Shown here piece by piece: positions 16,475 to 26,200 of a stretch of DNA of 33,222 bases. Numbering within the stretch: position 1 is the stretch's first letter; each line of letters starts with the position of its first letter. The stretch is taken from the NCBI RefSeq assembly GCF_000813145.1, contig NZ_BAZF01000030.1, forward strand, positions 1-33,222. Reading direction: 5' to 3'. Under the pieces are notes generated by a model that did no database searches, was not told where the DNA came from, and saw only the letters and a program-made list of their open reading frames with translations. The position numbers and the translations under genes are program-made. The stretch is from Geobacter sp. OR-1. GTDB taxonomy: Bacteria; Desulfobacterota; Desulfuromonadia; Geobacterales; DSM-12255.

Positions 16475-17773
16475 TTATTCTTCCGCAGCTACCGCAATCG
16501 GCTCGGCCACGATGACCGGAGCTTTCACCTCGGCAGCCTTCTTCTCGCGGAGGAAGAATGTCAGGATGGTGCCGGTGGCGCAGAGTGTGCCGGCCAGGAT
16601 GAACGACTTGTTGAGGCCGCCCGGCTGGGCATTGAGCATCTCGGAAACACGGCCCATCACGAAACCGCCGACACCCCAGGCAGTGAAGAGAGCGCCGTAG
16701 TTGAGGCCGTAGTTCTTGAATCCCCAGAGGTCCTTGGCAAATGACGGGAACAGGCAGAGGTTGGAGCCGTAGTTGAAACCGATGAAGGTTGCGGCAATAA
16801 CCAGCAGTGCGGCGCTGCCCGAACCGACGATCGGGATGGCGGCGAACATCAGCAGGGCCTGGAAGCCGAGCATGATGGAAAGGGTAGCCTTGCGGCCGAT
16901 CTTGTCAGACAGGATTCCGGCAACAACACGACCTGATGCATTGCCGATCGCCATGATTGCGACTGCCACGAATGCCATGGGGCCGAGGCTCTTCTTGGCG
17001 AGGCCGGCAACGCTGCCGATAACCATCAGGCCGGCGCCGGAACCGATGAAGAAGTTAACCCAAAGGAGGTAGAATTTGGGGGAACGGATGATCTCGCTCA
17101 CGTTGGCATTGTATACGGCCTTGGCGGCAGGCTTCGGAGCATCGGCCTTCTGGGCCGGCTCAGCAGGGACATACCCCTGGGGCGGATTGACCAGGAGGAA
17201 AGAGAGCACACAAACCAGAGCGGTGAAGCCGATGCCGAGGAAAAGCATCGATTTCGGGATACCGTAGGCGCCGAGAAGATAACTTGCCAGCGGTGCGATG
17301 TAAACCGGGGCGAGACCGAAACCGGCAACAACGGTTCCGGCAATGACGCCGGTCTTGGAGGAGTGGAACCATTTGAGCGCCGGCGGGGTTGCCGCGGCAT
17401 AACCGAAACCGAAGCCGGCGCCGGAAAGAACACCGAACCCGATTACCCAGGCGGCGTAGCTGTTGGAGAACGACATCAGGGTGAAGCCGCTGCCGACCAG
17501 AAGGCCGCCGATCAGTGCCGTACGGGCAGGACCGATCTTGTCCTGGCACTTGCCGGCAACGATCATTCCAAATGCAAATACGAGGCAACAGAGGGCATAC
17601 GGATCGTTGATGGAAGTAAGACTCCACTGGAAGGCATCAGGGCCACCCTTTTCAATAGACGACTTGATTGCGCCCTTGAAGATACTCCATGCATACAGAA
17701 CTCCCAGGGCCAGGTTAATGCCGAGGCCGGCCAGGGTCACTTGCCAACCTTTGTTAGTCGTTGTTTGTGACAT
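16475..17773 (-). CDS. MFS transporter, oxalate/formate antiporter-like (OFA family)
   Basis: 432 aa, about 12 membrane helices with a central loop at residues about 210-235. Family features: LALGVLYAWSIFKGAI in helix 1, GKCQDKIGPARTALIGG in the loop between helices 2 and 3, and GILSDKIGRKATLSI in the equivalent C-terminal loop. The OFA branch of the major facilitator superfamily exchanges or symports small carboxylates; the substrate here cannot be assigned (formate, oxalate or another monocarboxylate are candidates). A strong Shine-Dalgarno, GGAGGTGAG, lies 6 bp before the ATG. It is a single-gene unit ending at the hairpin at 16425-16448. Confidence 0.85.
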   Translation of the reverse strand: MSQTTTNKGWQVTLAGLGINLALGVLYAWSIFKGAIKSSIEKGGPDAFQWSLTSINDPYALCCLVFAFGMIVAGKCQDKIGPARTALIGGLLVGSGFTLMSFSNSYAAWVIGFGVLSGAGFGFGYAAATPPALKWFHSSKTGVIAGTVVAGFGLAPVYIAPLASYLLGAYGIPKSMLFLGIGFTALVCVLSFLLVNPPQGYVPAEPAQKADAPKPAAKAVYNANVSEIIRSPKFYLLWVNFFIGSGAGLMVIGSVAGLAKKSLGPMAFVAVAIMAIGNASGRVVAGILSDKIGRKATLSIMLGFQALLMFAAIPIVGSGSAALLVIAATFIGFNYGSNLCLFPSFAKDLWGFKNYGLNYGALFTAWGVGGFVMGRVSEMLNAQPGGLNKSFILAGTLCATGTILTFFLREKKAAEVKAPVIVAEPIAVAAEE

Positions 17774-18098
17774 TTTGTCTCACCTCCATGGTTAGTTTAC
17801 AAATTCGATGAAAACTAAAGGAGCAACATACATACCAATGTTTTAAAATATTGCACAACAGAATAAATCCTTGTTTTTCAATAGTTTACACATGGTGTCA
17901 AATTTAATGGCACCTTTCGACCCGCAACCTGTTTTGAATATTTGCAAAACCGTTTGCAGTCTCGGCACCCGGCCTACGAGTCAATAAGCGTTTAAACATC
18001 AATGACTTATTAGAGATTGGCGGTTCAATTGAGGTGAATTTGCAGAAATGCGAAAAAAGGAGTTTTTGCAAAACTGAAAAATTTTACTGACAATAAAA
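17774..18098. other. Intergenic region, 325 bp
   Basis: AT-rich spacer between the L,D-transpeptidase stop and the MFS start. It contains the MFS Shine-Dalgarno at its left end and a weak AT-rich dyad near 18061 (AGTTTT/AAAACT). I find no convincing promoter pair, RNA gene or small ORF. A TTGACA on the minus strand (17901-17896) lacks a good -10 box at proper spacing. Confidence 0.4.
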
Positions 18099-19337
18099 TT
18101 ATCCGCCCGCAACCTTGAGGAGACCCTTGCTGCCGGAATGAACCCTTGACGGTTCCAGGGTAATGTCTTCGGGTACGCCGGACCTGGAATCCACGGCCCT
18201 CATCACCTTTTCCCAATCAACCCTGGCATTGACATTATTGTTCGTGATGATCTTCCAGGCCTCGATTTCAAGGTTTTTCACCCGGTCGTAGACATCGGGG
18301 TGTACTTCCATAAAAACCCGGCCATCTTCACTCTGCGCCACCTTTACCGGCCTGTATACTATCTCCCCGAGCGTCTTCAAACGGACATCCCGGAACAGCT
18401 GCTCCATATGGTCGGGATAAACCCTGATGCAGCCATGGCTGCTGAACCCGTAAATCGAGGCCGGGGCATTGGTCCCATGGATCAGAATCCCTGGGATCGA
18501 GGTGCGGAGCGCATATTTGCCAAGCGGGTTCCCAACCCCGGGCGGCACCTCTTCAGGCAGATCCTTGCCCTGGCTTTTCATCTCGTTCTTGATGGAGAGC
18601 GGCACTTTCCAGACCGGGTCCCTGATCTTTCCGACTATGGTGAAATTCCCGGTTGGCGTATGCCACCCTCTTTTTTCCTTGAAAGATGGTTTGCCGACCG
18701 CGACCGGGTACATCGAGGCGAGCTTGCCGTCCCGGAACAGGTACATGGTCCGGTCGGGAATATTTATTACTATCCCCTGCTCGATCTCTTTCGGTACGAT
18801 CCTCCGGGTAACGATCTTCAGCCTCTGCCCGGCCTGCAGATGCTCCCCCTTTTTCAGGCGGTTCAGGCGGATAATATTGCGCTGGCTGACGCCGAACTTC
18901 GCGGCCACCAACCGCACCGTATCCCGCTTCCGGACCCGGTAATAGAACTCGTCCCCGACCAGCCTGGAAGAGTCGTCCGGTTCAACAGCCTCTGCAACGG
19001 CCTGTTCTTCCTCAAGCCCCTTCCGCTCAAGAATGGCCCCTTTGAGCGTTGCCAGCCGGAACAGCCGTTCCGCCTCCGGAAACTCCTTGCGGGCCGCGGC
19101 AGCCTTGGCCCTGGCATAGGTATCCTCAACGCTGCGGAATTCGGGACTCAGCTCTTCCCAGTCCCGGCTGCGGAGCCTGCCTAGAGTCTCCAGGGCCTCA
19201 CTATTGCCCAAATCAGCGGCAATCCCGGTCCCGGCAACCAGAACCAGAGCCAGAGTCGCCAGGACTCTGCCCAAGCGTTGCCCGCAAACATGGACAGATG
19301 CGGTTATGGATTCAATGGCAATGGGGATTAGCAGCAT
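18099..19337 (-). CDS. LysM-containing L,D-transpeptidase (YkuD family)
   Basis: 412 aa from ATG at 19337. An N-terminal signal segment (RVLATLALVLVAGTGIAA) directs export. A LysM peptidoglycan-binding motif follows (YRVRKRDTVRLVAAKFGVS...NRLKKGEHLQAGQRLKI). The YkuD catalytic domain contains HGTNAPASIYGFSSHGC and the nucleophile C303 in SHGCIRV. It would form 3-3 crosslinks in peptidoglycan or attach proteins to the wall. An in-frame GTG at 19409 adds 24 residues but overlaps the hairpin downstream of the HU gene, so the ATG is preferred. No good ribosome-binding site is visible at either start. Confidence 0.85.
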   Translation of the reverse strand: MLLIPIAIESITASVHVCGQRLGRVLATLALVLVAGTGIAADLGNSEALETLGRLRSRDWEELSPEFRSVEDTYARAKAAAARKEFPEAERLFRLATLKGAILERKGLEEEQAVAEAVEPDDSSRLVGDEFYYRVRKRDTVRLVAAKFGVSQRNIIRLNRLKKGEHLQAGQRLKIVTRRIVPKEIEQGIVINIPDRTMYLFRDGKLASMYPVAVGKPSFKEKRGWHTPTGNFTIVGKIRDPVWKVPLSIKNEMKSQGKDLPEEVPPGVGNPLGKYALRTSIPGILIHGTNAPASIYGFSSHGCIRVYPDHMEQLFRDVRLKTLGEIVYRPVKVAQSEDGRVFMEVHPDVYDRVKNLEIEAWKIITNNNVNARVDWEKVMRAVDSRSGVPEDITLEPSRVHSGSKGLLKVAGG

Positions 19338-19373
19338 AGGATAGATATTACGACTGTTTGACGACAATGAACA

Positions 19374-19399
19374 GGCCGGCACCCGATCGAGTGCCGGCC
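19374..19399 (-). terminator. Hairpin downstream of the HU gene
   Basis: GGCCGGCAC and GTGCCGGCC form a perfect 9-bp GC-rich stem with an 8-nt loop, 21 bp past the HU stop. On the minus strand it is followed by TGTTCATTGT, only moderately T-rich, so intrinsic termination is likely but not certain. Confidence 0.6.
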
Positions 19400-19419
19400 C
19401 GGTTCTCACCTGGCGGGTG

Positions 19420-19722
19420 CTACTTCTTCTTGGCGGGTGCCTTGGCCGGTTTCGCGGTAAGATCCTTCAGCTCCTTGCCCGGCGTAAACTTGCCATTGGT
19501 CTTTGCCGCGATCTTGATCGCCTTGCCGGTCTGCGGGTTTCTCCCGGTGCGGGCAGCACGCGTTACGGCGCTGAAGGTACCAAACCCTACCAAAGTCAGC
19601 TTGTCTCCTGCCTTGAGGGCTGCCGTGGTCTCAGCAATAAAGCTGTTGACAGCCTTCTCCGCCTGAACCTTGGTTAGTCCGGCTCCTGTTGCAATCTTGC
19701 CTATCAGGTCTGATTTATTCAT
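19420..19722 (-). CDS. HU-family DNA-binding protein
   Basis: 100 aa nucleoid-associated protein that bends and compacts DNA as a dimer. The family start MNKSDLIGKIA, the GFGTFSAVTRAARTG turn and RNPQTGKAIKI beta-arm are all present. The C-terminus adds a lysine/alanine/proline-rich tail (KPAKAPAKKK) beyond the 90-residue core, as seen in some HU variants. A perfect GGAGG precedes the ATG. It is probably a single-gene unit ending at the hairpin 19374-19399. Confidence 0.95.
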   Translation of the reverse strand: MNKSDLIGKIATGAGLTKVQAEKAVNSFIAETTAALKAGDKLTLVGFGTFSAVTRAARTGRNPQTGKAIKIAAKTNGKFTPGKELKDLTAKPAKAPAKKK

Positions 19723-19750
19723 AAAACCTCCAAATTGGAATTTGGAATCT

Positions 19751-19777
19751 ATTTAACACATTCCGGAGAACTGTCAA
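19751..19777 (-). promoter_or_regulatory. Candidate promoter of the HU gene
   Basis: On the minus strand, TTGACA (19777-19772) is followed after 15 bp by TTAAAT (19756-19751), upstream of the ribosome-binding site. The spacer is shorter than optimal, so the assignment is tentative. Confidence 0.35.
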
Positions 19778-20209
19778 TGAGCCAAATTGATATTTATCCG
19801 AAACTTTTTCTCAGAATCCCGCTGCCGTAAAACCATGACCCAACCCGGCTCAACCCTACGGGAACAAACTGCCACCCCCTCCTTTTGCCAACCTCTCGAT
19901 TTCAGGAATGAATCCATTGAATAGTCAGCTGCAGTAACTGGCAATGGAATTGCACAAATTAGTCCTGTTTAATTACCATTTGTTTACAATCGTTTAATTA
20001 ACAATTTGAAATAATTCGCATTATTCGCCTTTTTTCAGTTCGTAATCCGGAGGAATTGCTAAGGGATATAGCTGAACATACCGCCAAAATACAGAATTTA
20101 TTAATTAAACTATTGCAATTTAACATGCAAATACAGTTACTGATCTTACCTAGTATTCCGGCCACATCTTGTTGCATTTAGTTGACATCTGGTGAGGGAG
20201 AACAGGGTT
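19778..20209. other. Upstream region of the first giant cytochrome
   Basis: About 430 bp without a gene. The section 19950-20150 is strongly AT-rich, in contrast to the GC-rich coding sequence, as expected of a regulated promoter region. A dyad TTGCA-N8-TGCAA lies at 20113-20130. A purine-rich GGAGGAA at 20050 is not followed by a start codon. I looked for a GEMM-type cyclic-dinucleotide riboswitch, common before Geobacter cytochrome genes, and did not find its conserved core on either strand. Confidence 0.4.
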
Positions 20210-23200
20210 ATGCGTGATCTGAATGGGCGAAGCGTCACCGGGATCGCATGCAGGTTCCGAATTAATTTCCGGACAATGCGCAGAAAGGTAGTGCTCATCG
20301 CCGGTCTCGTGGGCATCGCAATAGTTCAGCCACAGGTTACGGATGCGGCCCGGACAATCCACAATGCGACCAATGCCGGAGCCCCGGAATACAAATACGG
20401 CACAACCTGGGGCCAGGGGTACAGCTGTGCAACCTGCCACCAGAAAGGGACTGCCAATATCAAGAAGATCAGAAACTTCATCATGACCGACTTCGGATTA
20501 CGGAGGATCATTTTCAACCGGGTCACTACTGCATCCAACAACTCGACCGGGATCTTCGGCAATGATGAACGGACGGTCAACACAAACAATTCCACCAATG
20601 TCTGCGAGGTTTGCCATCGCCGGACAATTTACCATCAGTACAGCTCCGACAAGATTGCCGACAAGTCACATCCCGAACACAGAAGCAACAGGGGTGACTG
20701 CACCCAATGCCATCAGCACGGGAAAGGGTTCAAAAGACCCGATTTAAAGGACTGCGCCAGCTGCCACGGGAATCCACCCGTTTCCAATTCGGATTATGGG
20801 GGTGCAGCGCAAGGGTTGTCGGCTCCTCCGACCCTTCTCCTGGGCGGAACCCCTTCGACCCCTCCGCCGAATATCGGCGCCCATAACAGGCACAGGAATT
20901 TTAACGGCATGGAATGCAGCGCCTGCCACAACGGCGAGTTCAGCCAGTATCACGGCTATGTCGGCAACCAGAAGGTGGAACTGGGGTTCAGGATCGACCG
21001 GACCACCTGGCCACCATTTACCGGCAACGTCACCAGCGGCACCTTTACCGGTTACAGCTCCACGGCAACTGCGGCCAAATTCGCGGTTGCCGAGGGTAAC
21101 CCCGGCACGACCCTGCGCGGAGAAGCGCTGCTTTCCAAAGCCAACAGCTGCAGCATCTACTGTCATGGGGACAACTGGAACATACCATCGGGCAAGAGCG
21201 GCGGCGCGGTGTTATGGACGCAAGGTCCGTTGGGGAGTTGCGAGAATTCGTCCTGTCACGGCGCATCAGCAGCCAATCCCCCTACTCCGGTGTTCGGAGG
21301 GGTTTCCACCGGTGGCCACAAGACCCATGTAAGCAGGCTCGGCAATGACCGGGAGAGATGCGCAAATTGCCACGACAACTACTACAACCCCACTGTCCAC
21401 ATGATCAACGGCCATGTGAAAGTCAATCTCTCCGCAATATCCGGTCTGGCTACCTACAAAGGGTTCAACCAGATGTCGACCGGATACCTCGCAACCACCG
21501 GCAGCTATGGAAACTGCGCCAATCTCTACTGTCACAGCAATGTCCAGTCAGCCGACGGTAACAGTGCCGCTTCGCAGTATCGGGATGTGCTCTGGGGCGG
21601 AGGACGAATCGGCTGCGGCGGCTGCCACGGCGGCCGGACCGGCGATGGCGCCACGATCGCCACCGGGGCGCATACCCGGCACATCAACGACTATAGCTAT
21701 GGTTGTGGCGAATGCCACAACAGCGCCGGCAAAGAGAACGAAACCAGGCATGCGGACAAGAATATCGATCTGGCCTTCAACCCATATTACGGCGGGAGTT
21801 ACAGCCAGTCCCCGAACCCTGCGGCCAACGGCTTCGGCAGCTGCAGCAACAACTACTGCCACAGCAACGGGGACGGAGTCGACAAGCCGGTAGCGTGGAG
21901 CGAAACCCTCGGCTGCGACGGCTGCCATGGCGGCGATGCGGAAAACACCGGTGTGATCGCATCCGGCAGGCATGGCGCGCATGTAAACAACAGAGGCATC
22001 ATCGGCACCAATTTCCAATGCGACGAGTGCCATGCCTTGACGGTCAGCGGCAACAGAACAATGGCGGTCCGGGCCAACCATGTCAACAAACTGAAGGATT
22101 ATTCGGGGAACCGTAGCGGCAGCAGCGCCAGCTATGACCGGGATGCCGGTGCCTGTAACAATGTCTACTGCCACACCGACGGCAAGGGCCGCCGCAATGA
22201 ACCGTTCACCCTGGCCAACGGCTGGAAATCCTCGGCAACGCTTGGCTGCAACGGCTGCCATGGCAACGACGTGACCCTAGGGCATTTCTCCAGCGTTGCC
22301 GGCGAGCCGAACTACTTAAATGAAGGGATCGGCAGCGTCCGGGCCAACAGCCACAGAAAGCACAGCGACGCCGGCCCCGCTACCTGCGCATCATGCCACA
22401 GCGATGTGACCCTGACCGGGTTCAGCATCCTGAGCGGCAGCCTGATGCACACCAACCGGTCAATCGACATCAGAAAGGGTGGCAACGCCGACTTCAGCTG
22501 GAACGAGACCGACAAGAGCTGCTCCGGCATCAACTGCCACTTCAGCAAGAACGCAAGATGGGGCGACACCCTCAACTGCAACAGCTGCCACGGCGCCGAC
22601 GAGGCAACGCTCATCACCGGCCGCCATCGCTCGCATATTGCCACCAGTGTTAACACCACTCTCTGGACAGCGGTCGGTTGCGCCGAATGCCACGCCAAGA
22701 CCGTCAGCAGCAACAGCACTGTCAGCAGGCCCGAAAACCACACCAACGGCTTCGTCGATTATTCGGGGAGTGGAACCGGACAGTTCAGCAGGGTGACCGG
22801 CATCTGCGCCAACGTTTACTGCCACAGCGACGGCAAGGGGAAGCAGAACGTCCCGTTTGACGGGACCAACGGCTGGAACTCGGCATTCACGATAACCGAT
22901 TGCAAGGGATGCCACGGTAACGACAGCGCACCCGACTTCACCAGCCTGAACGGCGAGCCCAACTATGCCAGCAGCGGCGCATCCACGGACCGGGCAAACG
23001 GCCACAAGAACCATGTCAGCTACGGCGCCGGAAGCTGCGCCTTCTGCCATAGCCTGACCGTCACCCCGGCAGGGGCGGTAATCCCCAACAGCACCAACCA
23101 TGTCCTGAACTACAAGATAGACGTGGTAGCCGGAAACGGCGCCGGCTTCACCTATGGCGGCAACAAAAGCTGCAGCGAGATCAGCTGCCACGGCGGCAAA

Positions 23201-26200
23201 GGCTCCGTGACCCAGTACTGGGGCGCACCGGTATCCGCCGACTGCACCGGCTGCCACGGTAACAATGCCGCAAGCGCGCTGGCAATAGCCTCGGGGAAAC
23301 ATGCGGCACACATAAACAATCCCGTTATCGGCAGCAACTTCAACTGCAGCGAGTGCCATGCCCTCACCATAAACCCCGATGAGCGGACCTTTGCCAATGC
23401 CGCGCTGCACGGCAACAGCTATTACGATTACTCAGGCAACAGGGCGGGGAGCAGCTCAAGCTACGACCGTGACGCCGGAGCTTGCAGCAATGTCTACTGC
23501 CACACCGACGGCAAGGGCCGCCGCAACGAACCGTTCACCCTGGCCAACGGCTGGAAGTCCGTCGCAACGCTCGGCTGCAACGGCTGCCACGGCAACGACG
23601 CGACCCTGGGGCATTTCTCCAGCGTTGCCGGCGAGCCGAACTACTTAAATGAAGGGATCGGCAGCGTCCGGGCCAACAGCCACAGAAAGCACAGCGACGC
23701 CGGCCCCGCTACCTGCGCATCATGCCACAGCGATGTGACCCTGACCGGGTTCAGCATCCTGAGCGGCAGCCTGATGCACACCAACCGGTCAATCGACATC
23801 AGAAAGGGTGGCAACGCCGACTTCAGCTGGAACGAGACCGACAAGAGCTGCTCCGGCATCAACTGCCACTTCAGCAAGAACGCAAGATGGGGCGACACCC
23901 TCAACTGCAACAGCTGCCACGGCGCCGACGAAACGACGCTCATCACCGGCCGCCACCGCTCGCACATAGCCACCAGCGTCAACCCCACCCTCTGGACTGC
24001 GGTCGGTTGTGCCGAGTGCCACGCCAAGACCGTCAGCAGCAACAGCTTTGTCAGCAGGCCGGAAAACCACACCAACGGCTTCGTCGATTATTCGGGGAGT
24101 GGAACCGGCCAGTTCAGCAGGGTGACCGGCATCTGCGCCAACGTCTACTGCCACAGCGACGGCAAAGGTAAGCAGAACGTCCCGTTCGACGGGACCAACG
24201 GCTGGAACTCTGCATTCACGATAACCGACTGCAAGGGGTGCCACGGTAACGACACCTCCCCAGACTTCACCAGCCTGAACGGCGAGCCCAACTATGCCAG
24301 CAGCGGCGCCTCCACGGACCGGGCCAATGGTCACAAGAACCATGTCAGCTACGGCGCCGGAAGCTGCGCCTTCTGCCATTCATTGACCGTCACCCCGGCA
24401 GGGGCGGTCATCCCCAACAGCACCAACCATGTCCTGAACTACAAGATAGACGTGGTAGCCGGAAACGGCGCAGGCTTCACCTATGGCGGCAACAAGAGCT
24501 GCAGCGAGATCAGCTGCCACGGCGGCAAAGGCTCCCTGACCCAGTACTGGGGCGCACCGGTATCCGCCGACTGCACCGGCTGCCACGGCAACAATGCAGC
24601 AAGCGCGCTGTCAATAGCCTCGGGGAAACATGCGGCACATATAAACAACCCGGTGATTGGCAGCAACTTCAACTGCAGCGAATGCCATGCCCTCACCATA
24701 AACCCCGATGAGCGGACCTTTGCCAATGCCGCGCTGCACGGCAACAGCTATTACGATTACTCAGGCAACAGGGCGGGAAGCAGCTCAAGCTACGACAGGG
24801 TTGCGGGCGCCTGTTCCGCTGTTTACTGCCACACCGACGGCAAGGGCCGTCGCAATGAACCATTCACCCTGGCCAACGGCTGGAAATCCGGGGCAACGCT
24901 CGGCTGCAACGGCTGCCATGGCAACGACGCGGCCCTGGGGCATTTCTCCAGTGTCGCCGGCGAGCCGAACTACTTAAACGAAGGGATCGGCAGCGTCCGG
25001 GCCAACAGCCACAGAAAGCACAGCGACGCCGGCCCTGCAACCTGCGCATCGTGCCACAGCGACGTGACCCTGACCGGGTTCAGCATCCTGAGCGGCAGCC
25101 TGATGCACACCAACCGGTCAATCGACATCAGAAAGGGTGGCAGCGCCGACTTCAGCTGGAACGAGACCGACAAGAGCTGCTCCGGCATCAACTGCCACTT
25201 CAGCAAGAATGCGAGATGGGGCGACACCCTCAACTGCAACAGCTGCCACGGCGCGGACGAGGCAACGCTCACAACCAAAAAACATACCGCCCATATCAGT
25301 GCCACGCTAAACCCATCGATCGGCAATCCGCTGGGGTGCGCAGATTGCCACTCCAAGACCGCCAGCGACAACGGCACCATCAGTGGCCCGCTAGCACATA
25401 CGAACGGCTTTGTGGATTATTCGGGACCAAAGGCGGGCCAGTACCTGGCGCTGAACGGAGTCTGCACCAACGTCTATTGCCACAGCGACGGCAAGGGACA
25501 GCAGAACGTCCCGTTCGACGGGACCAACGGCTGGAACTCCGCAGCCGTCTACTCCGACTGCAAGGGGTGCCACGGCAATGATACGGCTCCGGCATTCACC
25601 GGCAGCGCGGGCGAGCCGAACTACACCAATGAAGGGGCCGGACTGTTCCGCAGCAACAGCCACTTTGCACATACCACCAAACTCGCGCTCAAGAACTCCG
25701 CAGCATGCGACTACTGCCATACCGACACGGTCGCCACCGATGGTCTGGCTGCCAAACCCGGTGGCCTTCATTTGAGCGGCGGGATCAACGTCGCTTTCAA
25801 CCAGGCCAAGGCAGGGAGCGGGAGCTACGACTACCAGAACCGGACCTGCACCAATACCTCCTGCCACAGCGGCTCAGTGCCGAAATGGGGCGATAGCGGG
25901 AGTGTCGGGTGCAACACCTGCCATGGCGGCGATCCCCTGACCCTGACCAGCAAAAAGCACCAGGCCCATATCTCGACAACGGCCAATCCATCGTTAGGCA
26001 CCGAGATCGGCTGTTATGAATGCCATGCCAAGACGGTTGACAGCAACAGGAGCATTGTCGATCAGGCAGTCCATATCAACCCGATACTGGGCGATTATTC
26101 GGGGGTGAAGGCCGGGACCTACAGCTTTGCTTCCGGTGTCTGCAGCAACAGCTACTGTCACAGCGACGGCAAGGGGCGGCAGAATGTCCCGTTCGATGCC

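Noticed and set aside
17896-17901. TTGACA as the -35 box of the MFS gene
   Set aside because: No acceptable -10 hexamer occurs 15-19 bp downstream on the minus strand.
19778-20209. GEMM-type cyclic-dinucleotide riboswitch before the first cytochrome
   Set aside because: The conserved core around GCAAAGCC and the tetraloop receptor arrangement are not seen on either strand.
22097-25270. Repetitive DNA that could be mistaken for a CRISPR array
   Set aside because: The period is 1329 bp, in frame and coding, with no short direct repeats separated by unique spacers.
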